Notes: a model not told the origin generated them from the sequence alone. Positions 14,723-22,757 are shown, counted from the stretch's first letter. The stretch is DNA of 26,810 nucleotides from Lachnospiraceae bacterium (GCA_009774615.1 VSOC01000043.1:1-26810), one strand, 5' to 3'. Made by a program: numbers and translations.

Positions 14723-15895
14723 TCAATGTTCATTCAGCCACTGCATGGGAACTGCGGCGTAGATGGCAGCCATGCGGTACAGCGCCGCCTCGTTAAAGGT
14801 AACGCGGCAGTCGTGAACACCGAAATGATATCCTTCTTCTTCATTGCCCGTACCAAACCAGTACAGCACAGACGGAACCTTTACCGACAGGACGGAAAAA
14901 TCCTCCGATCCGGTCATCCGCTCGATAGGACGGGCAGTTCCTTCGCCCAGCAAATCATTAATATAACGCGAAGTATCGTCTAAAAGGGCATCGTCATTGA
15001 TCATAGGCGGAATGCCCTCCCCGATAAAGTCAATACTGCATGAAGCCCTGAAGGTTTTGCACACGCCTTCACAGATATCAATAAGCCTCTGTCTGGCAAA
15101 TGCCTTAACTTCCATATCCATCGTCCGTATAGTTCCCTGAAGAACCGCTGTTTCCGGCATAATATTCGCTGCCGTTCCGGCATGGATGGAACAGACCGTA
15201 AGGACAATCAGCTCATTGGGGTTGATCTCCCGGCTGTTAATCGTCTGTAAGGCAAGCTGGATATGGCAGGCCACATTGATCGGGTCAATATTCCTATGCG
15301 GAGCAGCGCCATGACCGCCTTTTCCGTGAACCGTAATGGTAAATACGTCGCTCGATCCGCAGGCTTTCCCCCGGGCATATCCGGCAATCCCAAGTTTATC
15401 ATGAAGAACGTGCAGAGCCATCGCGGCATCTACGCAGGGATTTTTAAGAATCCCGGAATCCACCATATCCCTGGCACCGTCCATAATTTCCTCGGCAGGC
15501 TGAAACATCAGCTTTACCCGCCCGTGAAGTTCATGCTCATGGGCTTTTAACAGCTTCGCCGCGCCTAAAAGGGCAGAAGTATGGAAATCATGTCCGCAGG
15601 CGTGCATACTTCCGTTAGACGAAGAAAACGGCAATCCTGATTCTTCCGTCATCGGGAGAGCATCCATATCGCCGCGAATAAGAAATGTCTTACCGGTATC
15701 GGGGCCGATAAGTGCAGTGATCCCTGCTTTCCCGACCACCTTTGGTTCGAGTCCGTATTCAGTTAGCTTCTTTCTGACATACTCTGTCGTCTGCGGCAGA
15801 GTGAAACCGGTTTCCGGTATCTGATGGAGATGCCGGCGATGGGCAATCAGCTCATCCTCCATGGCTTTGGCTTCAGATAAAATCGAATGGTTCAT
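14723..15895 (-). CDS. M20D amidohydrolase (hippurate hydrolase / N-acyl amino acid amidohydrolase type)
   Basis: A 390-residue metallo-amidohydrolase that should cleave N-acyl or peptide amides. The start chosen is the ATG ending at 15895, with GAAAGG about 7 bases upstream. An in-frame ATG nine codons earlier (15922) has no ribosome site and is rejected. Features are RRHLHQIPETGF (20-31), IRGDMDALPM (73-82), MHACGHDFH with His98, Cys100 and His102, QPAEE with Glu135 and Glu136, LHVLHD with His162, the dimer-region loop GGHGAAPH (193-200), MTGSEDF (328-333) and the late YHFGVHD with His357. It is the first gene downstream of a good promoter and 100 bases ahead of the binding-protein gene, so it probably leads the peptide operon. 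Substrate is unknown. Confidence 0.88.
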   Translation of the reverse strand: MNHSILSEAKAMEDELIAHRRHLHQIPETGFTLPQTTEYVRKKLTEYGLEPKVVGKAGITALIGPDTGKTFLIRGDMDALPMTEESGLPFSSSNGSMHACGHDFHTSALLGAAKLLKAHEHELHGRVKLMFQPAEEIMDGARDMVDSGILKNPCVDAAMALHVLHDKLGIAGYARGKACGSSDVFTITVHGKGGHGAAPHRNIDPINVACHIQLALQTINSREINPNELIVLTVCSIHAGTAANIMPETAVLQGTIRTMDMEVKAFARQRLIDICEGVCKTFRASCSIDFIGEGIPPMINDDALLDDTSRYINDLLGEGTARPIERMTGSEDFSVLSVKVPSVLYWFGTGNEEEGYHFGVHDCRVTFNEAALYRMAAIYAAVPMQWLNEH

Positions 15896-15946
15896 AAAAC
15901 GGCCTTTCTGTGGAAATTCCATCCATATGCAAATTTTGCGTTTTTT

Positions 15947-15984
15947 CTTGCATATTATACTATATCCGTGCAGGATTATGCAAG
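15947..15984. promoter_or_regulatory. Inverted repeat CTTGCATA...TATGCAAG flanking the -10/-35 region
   Basis: Perfect 8-base arms at 15947-15954 and 15977-15984, separated by 22 bases, bracket the promoter of the amidohydrolase. A third ATGCAA occurs at 15927-15932. The spacing (30 bases between arm centres, about three helical turns) fits a dimeric regulator contacting one DNA face. Confidence 0.45.
15954..15983 (-). promoter_or_regulatory. Promoter of the peptide uptake/hydrolysis operon
   Basis: On the minus strand a perfect TATAAT (15954-15959) follows TTGCAT (15978-15983) with an 18-base spacer, about 60 bases upstream of the amidohydrolase start. The -35 matches only 3/6, consistent with activator dependence. 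Confidence 0.5.
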
Positions 15985-16030
15985 TTATTTTTATGATTTG
16001 TAACGATTATCCTAAAAACATTCAAAATCC

Positions 16031-16042
16031 GCCCTGTCGGGC
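16031..16042. terminator. Short hairpin GCCC-TGTC-GGGC, candidate terminator
   Basis: A compact 4-base-pair stem with a 4-base loop lies downstream of the DUF4143 ATPase gene. On the minus strand it is followed by GGATTTTG, and on the plus strand by TACTTTTT. It may stop transcription in either direction between the ATPase gene and the amidohydrolase promoter. Confidence 0.35.
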
Positions 16043-16067
16043 TACTTTTTCATGTTTTTGGCGGGTC

Positions 16068-16128
16068 CCAAGGTCAAAAATTCTCCTGAAAGCAAGCTTT
16101 CGTCGAATTTTCGACCTTTTGACCCTGG
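16068..16128. other. Two-state hairpin region after the DUF4143 ATPase gene
   Basis: GGTCAAAAATTC (16072-16083) can pair with GAATTTTCGACC (16105-16116), with an inner GAAAGC/GCTTTC stem (16088-16101). Alternatively CCAAGGTCAAAA (16068-16079) pairs with TTTTGACCCTGG (16117-16128). Each long pairing has one mismatch and they share the same left strand. It starts 5 bases past the ATPase stop, so a 3' end structure or dispersed intergenic repeat is likely. Confidence 0.5.
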
Positions 16129-16133
16129 TATCA

Positions 16134-17360
16134 TCATATTAAATTACAAGGAATGAAACAATTTTGGGCATCAATGGGAATAACTTCCTCACACATACAG
16201 ACGATACCGCCGCTTCCCCGCTCCAGCTTTGCCTTGTCAAGCAATTCATATTTCTTAACTTCCCGTCGATCCGGATTTGCGGATTTTTTAATTTCCAATG
16301 GATGGATGACACCATTTTCTTCTACGAACACATCGATCTCTTTTGCATTTGAATCCCGGTAATACGTCAGATTTACTTTTGAAGGCGCATAGGAGAAATT
16401 TTTAAGCAGTTCTGTCACCACATAGTTTTCAAAATAATGTCCGCTTGCTGCCCCGTTCATCAGCGTATCCCGGGTAAGCCACATTGACAGATAAGCGCAC
16501 AGCCCTGTATCGCAAAAATAAAGCTTTGGTGTTTTGGTAAGCCGTTTCAGTTCATTATTCGCATATGGCGGCAGCAGATAAATAATCCCTAAGCCCTGTA
16601 ATAAACGCACCCATTCTTTTGCTGTAGGCTGGGATATTTCTGCCGACTCTGCCAAGGTCTTATAATTTACCTGTTCTGCAACCAAAGCGGCACACGCCTT
16701 CATGAACTTATAAAAACGAACCGTATCCGTGATTCCGCCTTCTTCCGCCACATCCCGCATAAGATAGGTTTCAATATAAGAATTATAATATTCCTGTCTT
16801 TGCTCCGGATCTGCCCCCTGTGCATCCGGCATACCTCCGCGCCAGATATGTTCAAATACCTGAATAATGTCATTTTTAGGAACAAGCTGCTGCCTTGCAA
16901 GCAAACAGGGCAGAGAAAAATCCATCTCGTTTGGAAATATCAGCCCTTCCACTTCATTCTTTGAAAAACTGTACAGTTCTAAAATTCCAATCCTGCCGGC
17001 CAAGGTTTCACGGATATTTTTCATCATTTTAAACTGCTGCGATCCGGTCAGCCAAAACAATCCCCTCTCTTTACTTTCATCACACAGGATCTTAATCTGT
17101 TCAAATAACTCCGGCGCTTTCTGTATTTCATCAAGGATCATCGGCGGTTTATAGGTTTGAAAGAACAGTATGGGATCGGACTTTGCAAGTGCCCTCGCCA
17201 TTGGATTATCCATGGAAACATAGGTACGGCTTTGTTCCATCGCTAAATGCTTTAACATCGTTGTCTTTCCAACCTGCCTTGCTCCGGTTACAAGAACTGC
17301 CTTAAAAAAAGAACTCATGTGTAAAAATTTACGCTCCAGCGCACGTTTCATGTATTTCAT
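16134..17360 (-). CDS. AAA_14/DUF4143 ATP-binding protein with PD-(D/E)xK-like C-terminus
   Basis: A 408-residue protein of the widespread AAA_14 plus DUF4143 family, whose cellular role is not settled. The N-terminal P-loop domain has Walker A GARQVGKTT (26-34), Walker B MILDEIQ (74-80) and the sensor-like WLTGSQQF. The central part (TYLMRDVAEEGGITDT onwards) is the DUF4143 winged-helix region with SQPTAKEWVRLLQGLGIIYLL. Near the C-terminus KEIDVFVEENGVIHPLEIKK resembles a PD-(D/E)xK nuclease core (Asp, then E-x-K). The start has GGAGG 7 bases upstream. It has its own consensus promoter and is flanked by hairpins, so it is an independent unit and may be accessory. Nuclease activity is inferred from the motif only. 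Confidence 0.88.
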   Translation of the reverse strand: MKYMKRALERKFLHMSSFFKAVLVTGARQVGKTTMLKHLAMEQSRTYVSMDNPMARALAKSDPILFFQTYKPPMILDEIQKAPELFEQIKILCDESKERGLFWLTGSQQFKMMKNIRETLAGRIGILELYSFSKNEVEGLIFPNEMDFSLPCLLARQQLVPKNDIIQVFEHIWRGGMPDAQGADPEQRQEYYNSYIETYLMRDVAEEGGITDTVRFYKFMKACAALVAEQVNYKTLAESAEISQPTAKEWVRLLQGLGIIYLLPPYANNELKRLTKTPKLYFCDTGLCAYLSMWLTRDTLMNGAASGHYFENYVVTELLKNFSYAPSKVNLTYYRDSNAKEIDVFVEENGVIHPLEIKKSANPDRREVKKYELLDKAKLERGSGGIVCMCEEVIPIDAQNCFIPCNLI

Positions 17361-17398
17361 AGTTCAGCCTCCATTTAAGACAATATAAGATTAACTTT

Positions 17399-17427
17399 AT
17401 TTTATCCTAAATGAATTACCATGTCAA
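17399..17427 (-). promoter_or_regulatory. Near-consensus promoter of the DUF4143 ATPase gene
   Basis: On the minus strand TTGACA (17422-17427, 6/6) and TAAAAT (17399-17404, 5/6) are 17 bases apart, just past the stop of the upstream 611-residue gene. This makes the ATPase gene separately transcribed. Confidence 0.65.
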
Positions 17428-17430
17428 TCA

Positions 17431-19266
17431 CTATCTCCCCTTCCTGGCACCCTTTCTGCTATCCGGCATTCCATAGCTGCGCAGTTCCTGATGAAAGGAT
17501 GTGTGCCGTGGAAATTCTTCCCTGTAGTGCAAAAGCAGTCTGCTCTTCGCCCCCGCCTCTCCCCGGGACTCCTTCACTTCTCCCAGCGCGGCAGCCAGAG
17601 CCGCCACACTCCCGTAATGATTTCGATGCTGCCCAGAAATGATGGCTTTTACCCGCAGATCAATCAGCTTTTCCAAAACTTCCAGATATTTTTTTGCCTT
17701 CTCCTCCGGTAATTCTTCCGGCAAAAGTGTTTTTTTCCACTGGCTAAAGCACTGCCAGAACGTTTTTCCATCATAAGACTTTGTTTGTGTCTTATCGGAT
17801 TCTTTCTTATCTTTCTCTGCCCAAAACATTCCCTTTTCATACTCTTCTGCCCGAAAACCCAGATAACAGGCAACATCCCCTGCCGCATAAGATCCGCCTT
17901 CTCCCAAGGTATCTGTGCGCAGAAGAAGCAGTAAAAATAAAGGTATTCCACCCTTAATAAACTCCCCTGACCAACCCAAGCCTTCTTTCATTTCTTTACA
18001 GCATTTCATGACTCCGTCAAAATCGCCCATAAAAAACTGAATTGCCGTCTTTCTGTTTTTGGTCAGATAATTAACCGCCAGTTCCCGGTTGATTTCCCGT
18101 CCATACACCATCTCCTTCTGAAAAGGAACGCTTTCCACTACCTGGACAGCCTTTTCCCGATAAGCCCTCCCATCCCGGCTTTCCGCCGCAATACGCAGGT
18201 AATTAACCAGGTTGGTATCCGATTCAAATGCCTTCTGCCAGCATATTTCCGCCAAATCCAGATTTTCCGTCTTAAGTGCTGCCTGAGCCGTTAAGAGAGC
18301 GATCTGACTGCGCACCAGGTACCTTTTCTCCACAACTTCCAGAGCCTCTCTTCCCAGGGTTAGCTGCCGGGCAAACTCCTGCCGGTCACGAAAAGCTTTC
18401 AAAACATCTACGACAAGGGACGGGTGACATCTGGCCCCTGTTTGGGCAGTTTCCATCATCTCATCCAGATTTTGCTGACAAAATACCGCATCGCGCAGCA
18501 GTTCGGCAGCCGTATCACCAGGCTTATTCATAAGGAATGTAATCCATTCTTTTACAAAACGGGCACTGTCAGGAAGGTCTTTTTTTCCCATCGTCAGGAT
18601 TTCTTCAAGCTTTACTCCGTGAAAAAAAGATTCGGAAAGATACTCATAAAAAGCGCCAACCCTTTTTTCGGGCTTTATGTGCATATAAAGTCCATAAAGA
18701 ACTGTTTTCCTTAAAAGCTCCGTATCGATGACCGCCAGCTTTTCACTAATGATATCCTCCAGGTACATTTCCAAACCATCTCCGCCGTCATTAGCCCAGG
18801 CTTCTGTTTCCATCATCAGGTCAAATACCTTTAAGGCAGCACCATAAAACCCGTCATTTACACATCGCTCCACCAGTCTTGCGGCCTCCTCGTAGGTCTT
18901 TCCTATCCCAAAAGGATCTTCATATTCATAGACCCAGTCGCTGTCCCAATAACCGGAAGAATAATCTTCATACCCTTCTGCCAGAAAAATGATTTCCTTT
19001 TCCTGAATCCGCAAAAACTGCTTTTTCAGCCTGGCATATTCCTTTTTCACCTCTGCTTTATCCAGGGCTTTCATTCTTTGGCTCGTATCCTTGCTCTCCT
19101 TTTCGGAAGGCTGCGTTTTTCCCGCCTGTTCAATCATCGCTAAAAACTCTTCCCGGTTTTCTTCCAAAACCTTTCTTGCAAGGCTGTGAACCAGCATCTG
19201 CAAGTCTTCTTTTGTTTTCTCTTTTGCCCTTAAGTCCACGGTTTCGGTAAATTCTCTTAAATTCAT
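17431..19266 (-). CDS. Unrecognised 611-residue, mostly helical cytosolic protein
   Basis: I do not recognise a named family. The protein has no signal peptide or membrane segments. It is charged and probably alpha-helical throughout: an N-terminal segment rich in Lys and Glu (1-100, partly coiled-coil-like), an acidic aromatic patch GYEDYSSGYWDSDWVYEYEDP (about 98-118), then repeated helical pairs resembling TPR/HEAT solenoids (for example EEAARLVERCVNDGFYGAALKVF and AQAALKTENLDLAEICWQKAF). The layout and the C-terminal YREEFPRHTSFHQELRSYG recall the helical part of bacterial SWIM-zinc-finger proteins, but no CxC...CxH zinc motif is present. The start has GAGG 8 bases upstream and a good promoter. 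It may be a scaffold or substrate-binding protein; function unknown. Confidence 0.8.
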   Translation of the reverse strand: MNLREFTETVDLRAKEKTKEDLQMLVHSLARKVLEENREEFLAMIEQAGKTQPSEKESKDTSQRMKALDKAEVKKEYARLKKQFLRIQEKEIIFLAEGYEDYSSGYWDSDWVYEYEDPFGIGKTYEEAARLVERCVNDGFYGAALKVFDLMMETEAWANDGGDGLEMYLEDIISEKLAVIDTELLRKTVLYGLYMHIKPEKRVGAFYEYLSESFFHGVKLEEILTMGKKDLPDSARFVKEWITFLMNKPGDTAAELLRDAVFCQQNLDEMMETAQTGARCHPSLVVDVLKAFRDRQEFARQLTLGREALEVVEKRYLVRSQIALLTAQAALKTENLDLAEICWQKAFESDTNLVNYLRIAAESRDGRAYREKAVQVVESVPFQKEMVYGREINRELAVNYLTKNRKTAIQFFMGDFDGVMKCCKEMKEGLGWSGEFIKGGIPLFLLLLLRTDTLGEGGSYAAGDVACYLGFRAEEYEKGMFWAEKDKKESDKTQTKSYDGKTFWQCFSQWKKTLLPEELPEEKAKKYLEVLEKLIDLRVKAIISGQHRNHYGSVAALAAALGEVKESRGEAGAKSRLLLHYREEFPRHTSFHQELRSYGMPDSRKGARKGR

Positions 19267-19298
19267 CCTGTTTTCCTCTCGTTTTTGTCGTTTTTTTG

Positions 19299-19327
19299 AT
19301 TATATCGGGCATTATTGAAAATAGCAA
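19299..19327 (-). promoter_or_regulatory. Promoter of the 611-residue gene
   Basis: Minus strand: TTGCTA (19322-19327), 17 bases, then a perfect TATAAT (19299-19304), about 33 bases upstream of the start codon. The leader is short and holds the GAGAGG ribosome site. Confidence 0.6.
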
Positions 19328-19355
19328 GACATTCTCAAAAAAGACATTATTTCTA

Positions 19356-19384
19356 TTGACCCGCCTCCCGTTTTGCTATAAACT
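19356..19384 (+). promoter_or_regulatory. Promoter of the DUF1177-AroM pair
   Basis: TTGACC (19356-19361) with TAAACT (19379-19384) at 17 bases; TATAAA (19377-19382) at 15 bases is an alternative -10. It is back to back with the promoter of the 611-residue gene. Confidence 0.5.
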
Positions 19385-19434
19385 TAAAAACAGCCAATCA
19401 ATGACAAAAATTTTATCCATGGAGGTTTATTACA

Positions 19435-20367
19435 ATGTTATTGCGACAGGTTCTTGAACTTTTTGATTATCTGGATACACCCGCGGCAGACGGCGGCATG
19501 GTAACTGCGCTTTTAAAGGAACGCGGAGCCGCCAAAGTGCATGTGGAAACAGTTACCGGAGAAGAAGGCGATACGGACTGCATTACCGTCCTGATTCAGG
19601 GAAGCGAGGGAAAGTCCTCCGGCGGCAATGCACCGACACTGGGCATTATCGGACGTCTTGGCGGCCTGGGAGCAAGACCGGAAGTGACCGGATTTGTATC
19701 CGATGGCGACGGCGCACTGGCTGCACTGGCTGCCGGGCTGAAATTAGCCGAGATGAATAAAAACGGCGATATCTTGAAGGGCGATGTGCTGATTGCCACC
19801 CATATCTGCCCGGACGCCCCGACACAGGAGCATTTCCCCGTACCGTTTATGGGCTCGCCCATTGACATGACCACGAATAATGAAAAAGAAGTGCTCCCCG
19901 AAATGGACGCCATCCTTTCCATCGATACCACCAAGGGAAACCGGGTCATTAATGTCAACGGCTTTGCCATCTCTCCCACCATCAAGGAAGGCTATATTCT
20001 GGAAGTGAGCAATGACCTGATGGATGTGATGACCCGCGTGACCGGAAAACTCCCCGCCGTATTCCCGGTTGCCCAGCAGGATATTACCCCCTACGGCAAT
20101 GACCTGCACCACCTAAACAGTATCTTACAGCCCGCAACAGCGACAAATGTACCGGTAGTCGGCGTGGCGATTACCACAGAACAACCCGTAGCCGGATGCG
20201 CAACCGGAGCAAGCCATTTCCAGGATGTGGAAGCCGCAGCTCGGTTTGCCGTAGAAGTGGCAAAGGGCTATGGAAACGGACAGATTTCTTTCTATGATGA
20301 AAAGGAATTTCAGCACCTGTTAAAGCTGTACGGACCGATGAATGTGTTCCAGACCTTTGGGAAATAA
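19435..20367 (+). CDS. DUF1177 family protein
   Basis: A 310-residue protein that I recognise as the DUF1177 family, of unknown biochemical function. It appears cytosolic, with no signal peptide. Conserved-looking stretches are LDTPAADGGMV (13-23), GIIGRLGGLGARPEVTGFVSDGDGALAA (about 70-97), the IATHICPDAPTQEHFPVPFMGSP segment with clustered His, Asp and Glu that could bind metal (about 121-143), and ITTEQPVAGCATGASHF. The ATG has GGAGG 9 bases upstream and a promoter at 19356. The AroM-family gene follows within about 80 bases on the same strand. From memory, DUF1177 and AroM genes are often neighbours near peptide transporters or peptidases, as they are here. An enzymatic role in peptide or amino acid catabolism is inferred. 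Confidence 0.85.
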   Translation: MLLRQVLELFDYLDTPAADGGMVTALLKERGAAKVHVETVTGEEGDTDCITVLIQGSEGKSSGGNAPTLGIIGRLGGLGARPEVTGFVSDGDGALAALAAGLKLAEMNKNGDILKGDVLIATHICPDAPTQEHFPVPFMGSPIDMTTNNEKEVLPEMDAILSIDTTKGNRVINVNGFAISPTIKEGYILEVSNDLMDVMTRVTGKLPAVFPVAQQDITPYGNDLHHLNSILQPATATNVPVVGVAITTEQPVAGCATGASHFQDVEAAARFAVEVAKGYGNGQISFYDEKEFQHLLKLYGPMNVFQTFGK

Positions 20368-20448
20368 AAAAGTAAACGGCGATCAAATTCCCAACCACAA
20401 ACAGCAGGCAAAATAACAGCGGCAGCCATGCCAGAAAGCAGGAAATTT

Positions 20449-21132
20449 ATGGAAAAACAGCAAATCAAGATCGGTGCAGTCACTATTGGACAAGCGCCCC
20501 GCACGGATATCACCGCGGACATCCTTCCTCTTTTACCCCAGGAAATCCAATTGGTTGAGTATGGTGCCCTGGATGATTACTCTTACGAGGAAGTCATAGC
20601 AGAATTTGATCCGCACCCGGACGATGAGGTCTTAGTTTCCCGGATGCGGGACGGACGGCAGGCGAAATTTACCGAACGCTTTATCACGCCTCTGGTGCAG
20701 AAAAAGATCGACCAGGCAGAAGCCGACGGTGTTTCGGCAGTCATCCTGTTCTGCACGGGCGTATTTCCTGCATTTAAGCATCGGGGATTATTTCTTGAAC
20801 CCCAGCCGCTGTTCCACACCGTAGCCGAGAAGCTTGCCGGCGGAAGAAAAATCGGCGTGCTCGTTCCCGAACCGGATCAGGTGGAACAGGCATACCGCAC
20901 CTGGGGAAAAAGCGGCGTGAATATCCTTGCAGCATCGGCTTCACCGTATATGGATGTGGAAAAGATAGAAAAGGCAGCAGAAACGTTTGTCGATCAGGAT
21001 CTTGCCTTTATCTGTACCGACTGCATGGGCTTTTCTATGGATATGAAACACCGGATTCAGAAAATCACCGGCCTTCCCGTACTGCTGCCGCGGACGCTGG
21101 TGGTAAGAATTATATGTGAAATGCTGGTATAG
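20449..21132 (+). CDS. AroM family protein
   Basis: A 227-residue AroM-family protein. The name comes from linkage to aroL in enterobacteria; its function is not established. I choose the ATG at 20449, with AGGA 5 bases upstream. The in-frame ATG at 20428 has no ribosome site. The start KIGAVTIGQAPRTDI is typical. Two conserved-looking cysteine motifs are visible, FCTGVFP with Cys102 and CTDCMG with Cys189 and Cys192. Their spacing resembles the paired cysteines of the Asp/Glu/hydantoin racemase superfamily, so racemase-like chemistry is a reasonable guess but unproven. It follows DUF1177 in the same apparent transcript and is followed by a hairpin at 21146-21176. Confidence 0.85.
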   Translation: MEKQQIKIGAVTIGQAPRTDITADILPLLPQEIQLVEYGALDDYSYEEVIAEFDPHPDDEVLVSRMRDGRQAKFTERFITPLVQKKIDQAEADGVSAVILFCTGVFPAFKHRGLFLEPQPLFHTVAEKLAGGRKIGVLVPEPDQVEQAYRTWGKSGVNILAASASPYMDVEKIEKAAETFVDQDLAFICTDCMGFSMDMKHRIQKITGLPVLLPRTLVVRIICEMLV

Positions 21133-21145
21133 GCGATAAATTGCC

Positions 21146-21176
21146 GGTTAATACGGATAAAACATCCATATTAACC
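21146..21176. other. Strong AT-rich hairpin after aroM-family gene
   Basis: GGTTAATA-C-GGAT (21146-21158) pairs with ATCC-A-TATTAACC (21164-21176): 12 pairs, one mismatch and a 5-base AAAAC loop. No T-run follows, so it is a 3' stabilising stem, a weak terminator or a protein-binding palindrome. Confidence 0.5.
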
Positions 21177-21309
21177 TTCATGCGCCCACAAAAGGTCATA
21201 CCACCACAAATGAACATCTGCTGGGTGCATTTGGAATACATGAACTTATACCGCCTAATTGGCGCTGAACTTTTACAGCAATAAACCATTGATACAGGAG
21301 AATAAAAAC

Positions 21310-22677
21310 ATGGAAGAATCCCGAAGTTACAGCCTGTGGAGTTTAGCCATTCCCATTGCCTTTGAAGCTTTTTTTCAGATGCTTTTTGGATTTACGGATA
21401 CCTATGTCTTAAGCAGATACAGCGATTTAGCCGTTGCTGCGGCAGGGTATGTGAATCAGTTTCTCAGTATCATCCTGCTTATTTTCCGCGTCGCTGCATC
21501 GGGAACTTCCATTCTCCTTGCCCAGTCCATCGGAGCACAAAATAAGAAAAGGCAGGCGTCCATCTGTACAGCGGCATTCTGGCTGTCGATCTGGCTGGGC
21601 GTCCTTTCCTTTTTGCTGGTTTTTTTCTTCCGAAATCCTGTTATCCGTTTGCTAATTTTAAATCAAGCACTTCATGAGCCTGGAAAGGATTATCTGGAAA
21701 TCATGAGTTTAGGGCTGTTTTTTCAGTCCGTTTTTGCTGTCTTTACCTCCCTGTTCCGTAGTTACGGAAAGGCGGTCTGCACCTCAGCGATTGCCGTTTT
21801 TGCCAATTTGTTCAATGTTATTGGTGATTTACTGGTTGTCAGCGGGTACCTGCATATCTTCGGAACAATCAAGGATGTGGCGCTGGTAACGGTAATCGCT
21901 AATCTCCTGTCTGCCCTGCTTACGTTTATCTTGTTTATCCATTCAGAAAATCTATTTGCCGACACAAAAAAGAGTATCCTAAATACAAACAAGGCGATGA
22001 TAAGCGCAGGAAAAACAACACTCTTTGGCTCACCGAATAAAACGACCTGCCGCGAAATCCTTACACTGGGCATCCCCGCTGCCGGAGAATCATGTTCTTA
22101 TAAATGTTCACAGATGGTTGTAACAATGATCATCGGCTTATTAGGGACAGAAGCATTAACTGCCAAAATCTATGCCATGAATTTCTCCTATTTGCTGGTT
22201 CTCCTCCCCAATGCCATTGCAACTGCCGCTGGAATTATGGTCGGTGTCCACCTTGGCGCAGGCGAATTAAATAAAGCAAAAACAACCGCTTTTTCCTGCA
22301 TCCGAAAAGTAACCGCTGCCATCGCCATTCTGGACGTATTTTTTCTTTTTACTGCTCGTCAATGGCTGAAACTATTCACGCACGATCCGTTGATCCTATC
22401 TCTGGCTTACGTTGTACTGATGATGGATATGGTAACTATGTTTGTCAAAAATGGAAATCTTACCCTGGGAAATTCCTTGAGGGCGGCAGGAGATGTGCGC
22501 TATCCTGTCGTTATTTCCATCTTTTCTATGTGGGGAATCGGTACGGCTCTTGCCTGGTTTTTTGCTATCCCCCTGAATTTTGGCTTACCCGGAATATTTG
22601 CTGCTTTTTTTCTGGATGAAGTGGTGCGGGTTTTTCTGCTTTGGCGAAGATGGAAGAGCTATCATCCCTTTCATTAA
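21310..22677 (+). CDS. MATE family efflux transporter
   Basis: Inner-membrane multidrug/sodium or proton antiporter of the MATE (MatE/NorM-DinF) family, 455 residues with about 12 hydrophobic segments, normal length. The N-terminus SLWSLAIPIAFEAFFQMLFGFTDTYVLSRYSDLAVAAAG has the expected first-helix pattern, and LTLGIPAAGESCSYKCSQMVVTMIIGLLGTEALTAK marks the start of the second half, reflecting the internal duplication. I start at the ATG at 21310, with AGGAG 9 bases upstream; the longer frame from TTG at 21259 lacks a ribosome site. No clear promoter is visible in 21177-21309. Substrate unknown. Confidence 0.9.
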   Translation: MEESRSYSLWSLAIPIAFEAFFQMLFGFTDTYVLSRYSDLAVAAAGYVNQFLSIILLIFRVAASGTSILLAQSIGAQNKKRQASICTAAFWLSIWLGVLSFLLVFFFRNPVIRLLILNQALHEPGKDYLEIMSLGLFFQSVFAVFTSLFRSYGKAVCTSAIAVFANLFNVIGDLLVVSGYLHIFGTIKDVALVTVIANLLSALLTFILFIHSENLFADTKKSILNTNKAMISAGKTTLFGSPNKTTCREILTLGIPAAGESCSYKCSQMVVTMIIGLLGTEALTAKIYAMNFSYLLVLLPNAIATAAGIMVGVHLGAGELNKAKTTAFSCIRKVTAAIAILDVFFLFTARQWLKLFTHDPLILSLAYVVLMMDMVTMFVKNGNLTLGNSLRAAGDVRYPVVISIFSMWGIGTALAWFFAIPLNFGLPGIFAAFFLDEVVRVFLLWRRWKSYHPFH

Positions 22678-22679
22678 TC

Positions 22680-22757
22680 ATTATCCCAGCACAGGCGATT
22701 CATCTCCAGGCATCAGCTATTATTCCAGCACAGGAAATTCACCTTCAGGCATCTTAT
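22680..22757 (+). repeat. Two tandem 39-base repeats after the MATE gene, plus a decayed third
   Basis: Copies at 22680-22718 and 22719-22757 agree at 31 of 39 positions. A degenerate third copy with one extra base follows from 22758 (shared core AGGAAATTCA). In one frame both translate as IIPAQxIHLQASx, with most differences synonymous. That frame runs from an ATG at 22650 to a TGA at 22784 (44 residues) but has no ribosome site. Confidence 0.6.

Noticed and set aside
21259..21309. TTG-initiated N-terminal extension of the MATE gene
   Set aside because: No ribosome site at the TTG, while the ATG at 21310 has AGGAG at ideal spacing and starts at the family's usual N-terminus.
22680..22757. 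Possible CRISPR array
   Set aside because: Directly adjoining 39-base units without spacers and with divergent copies; no cas genes nearby. It is a tandem repeat.
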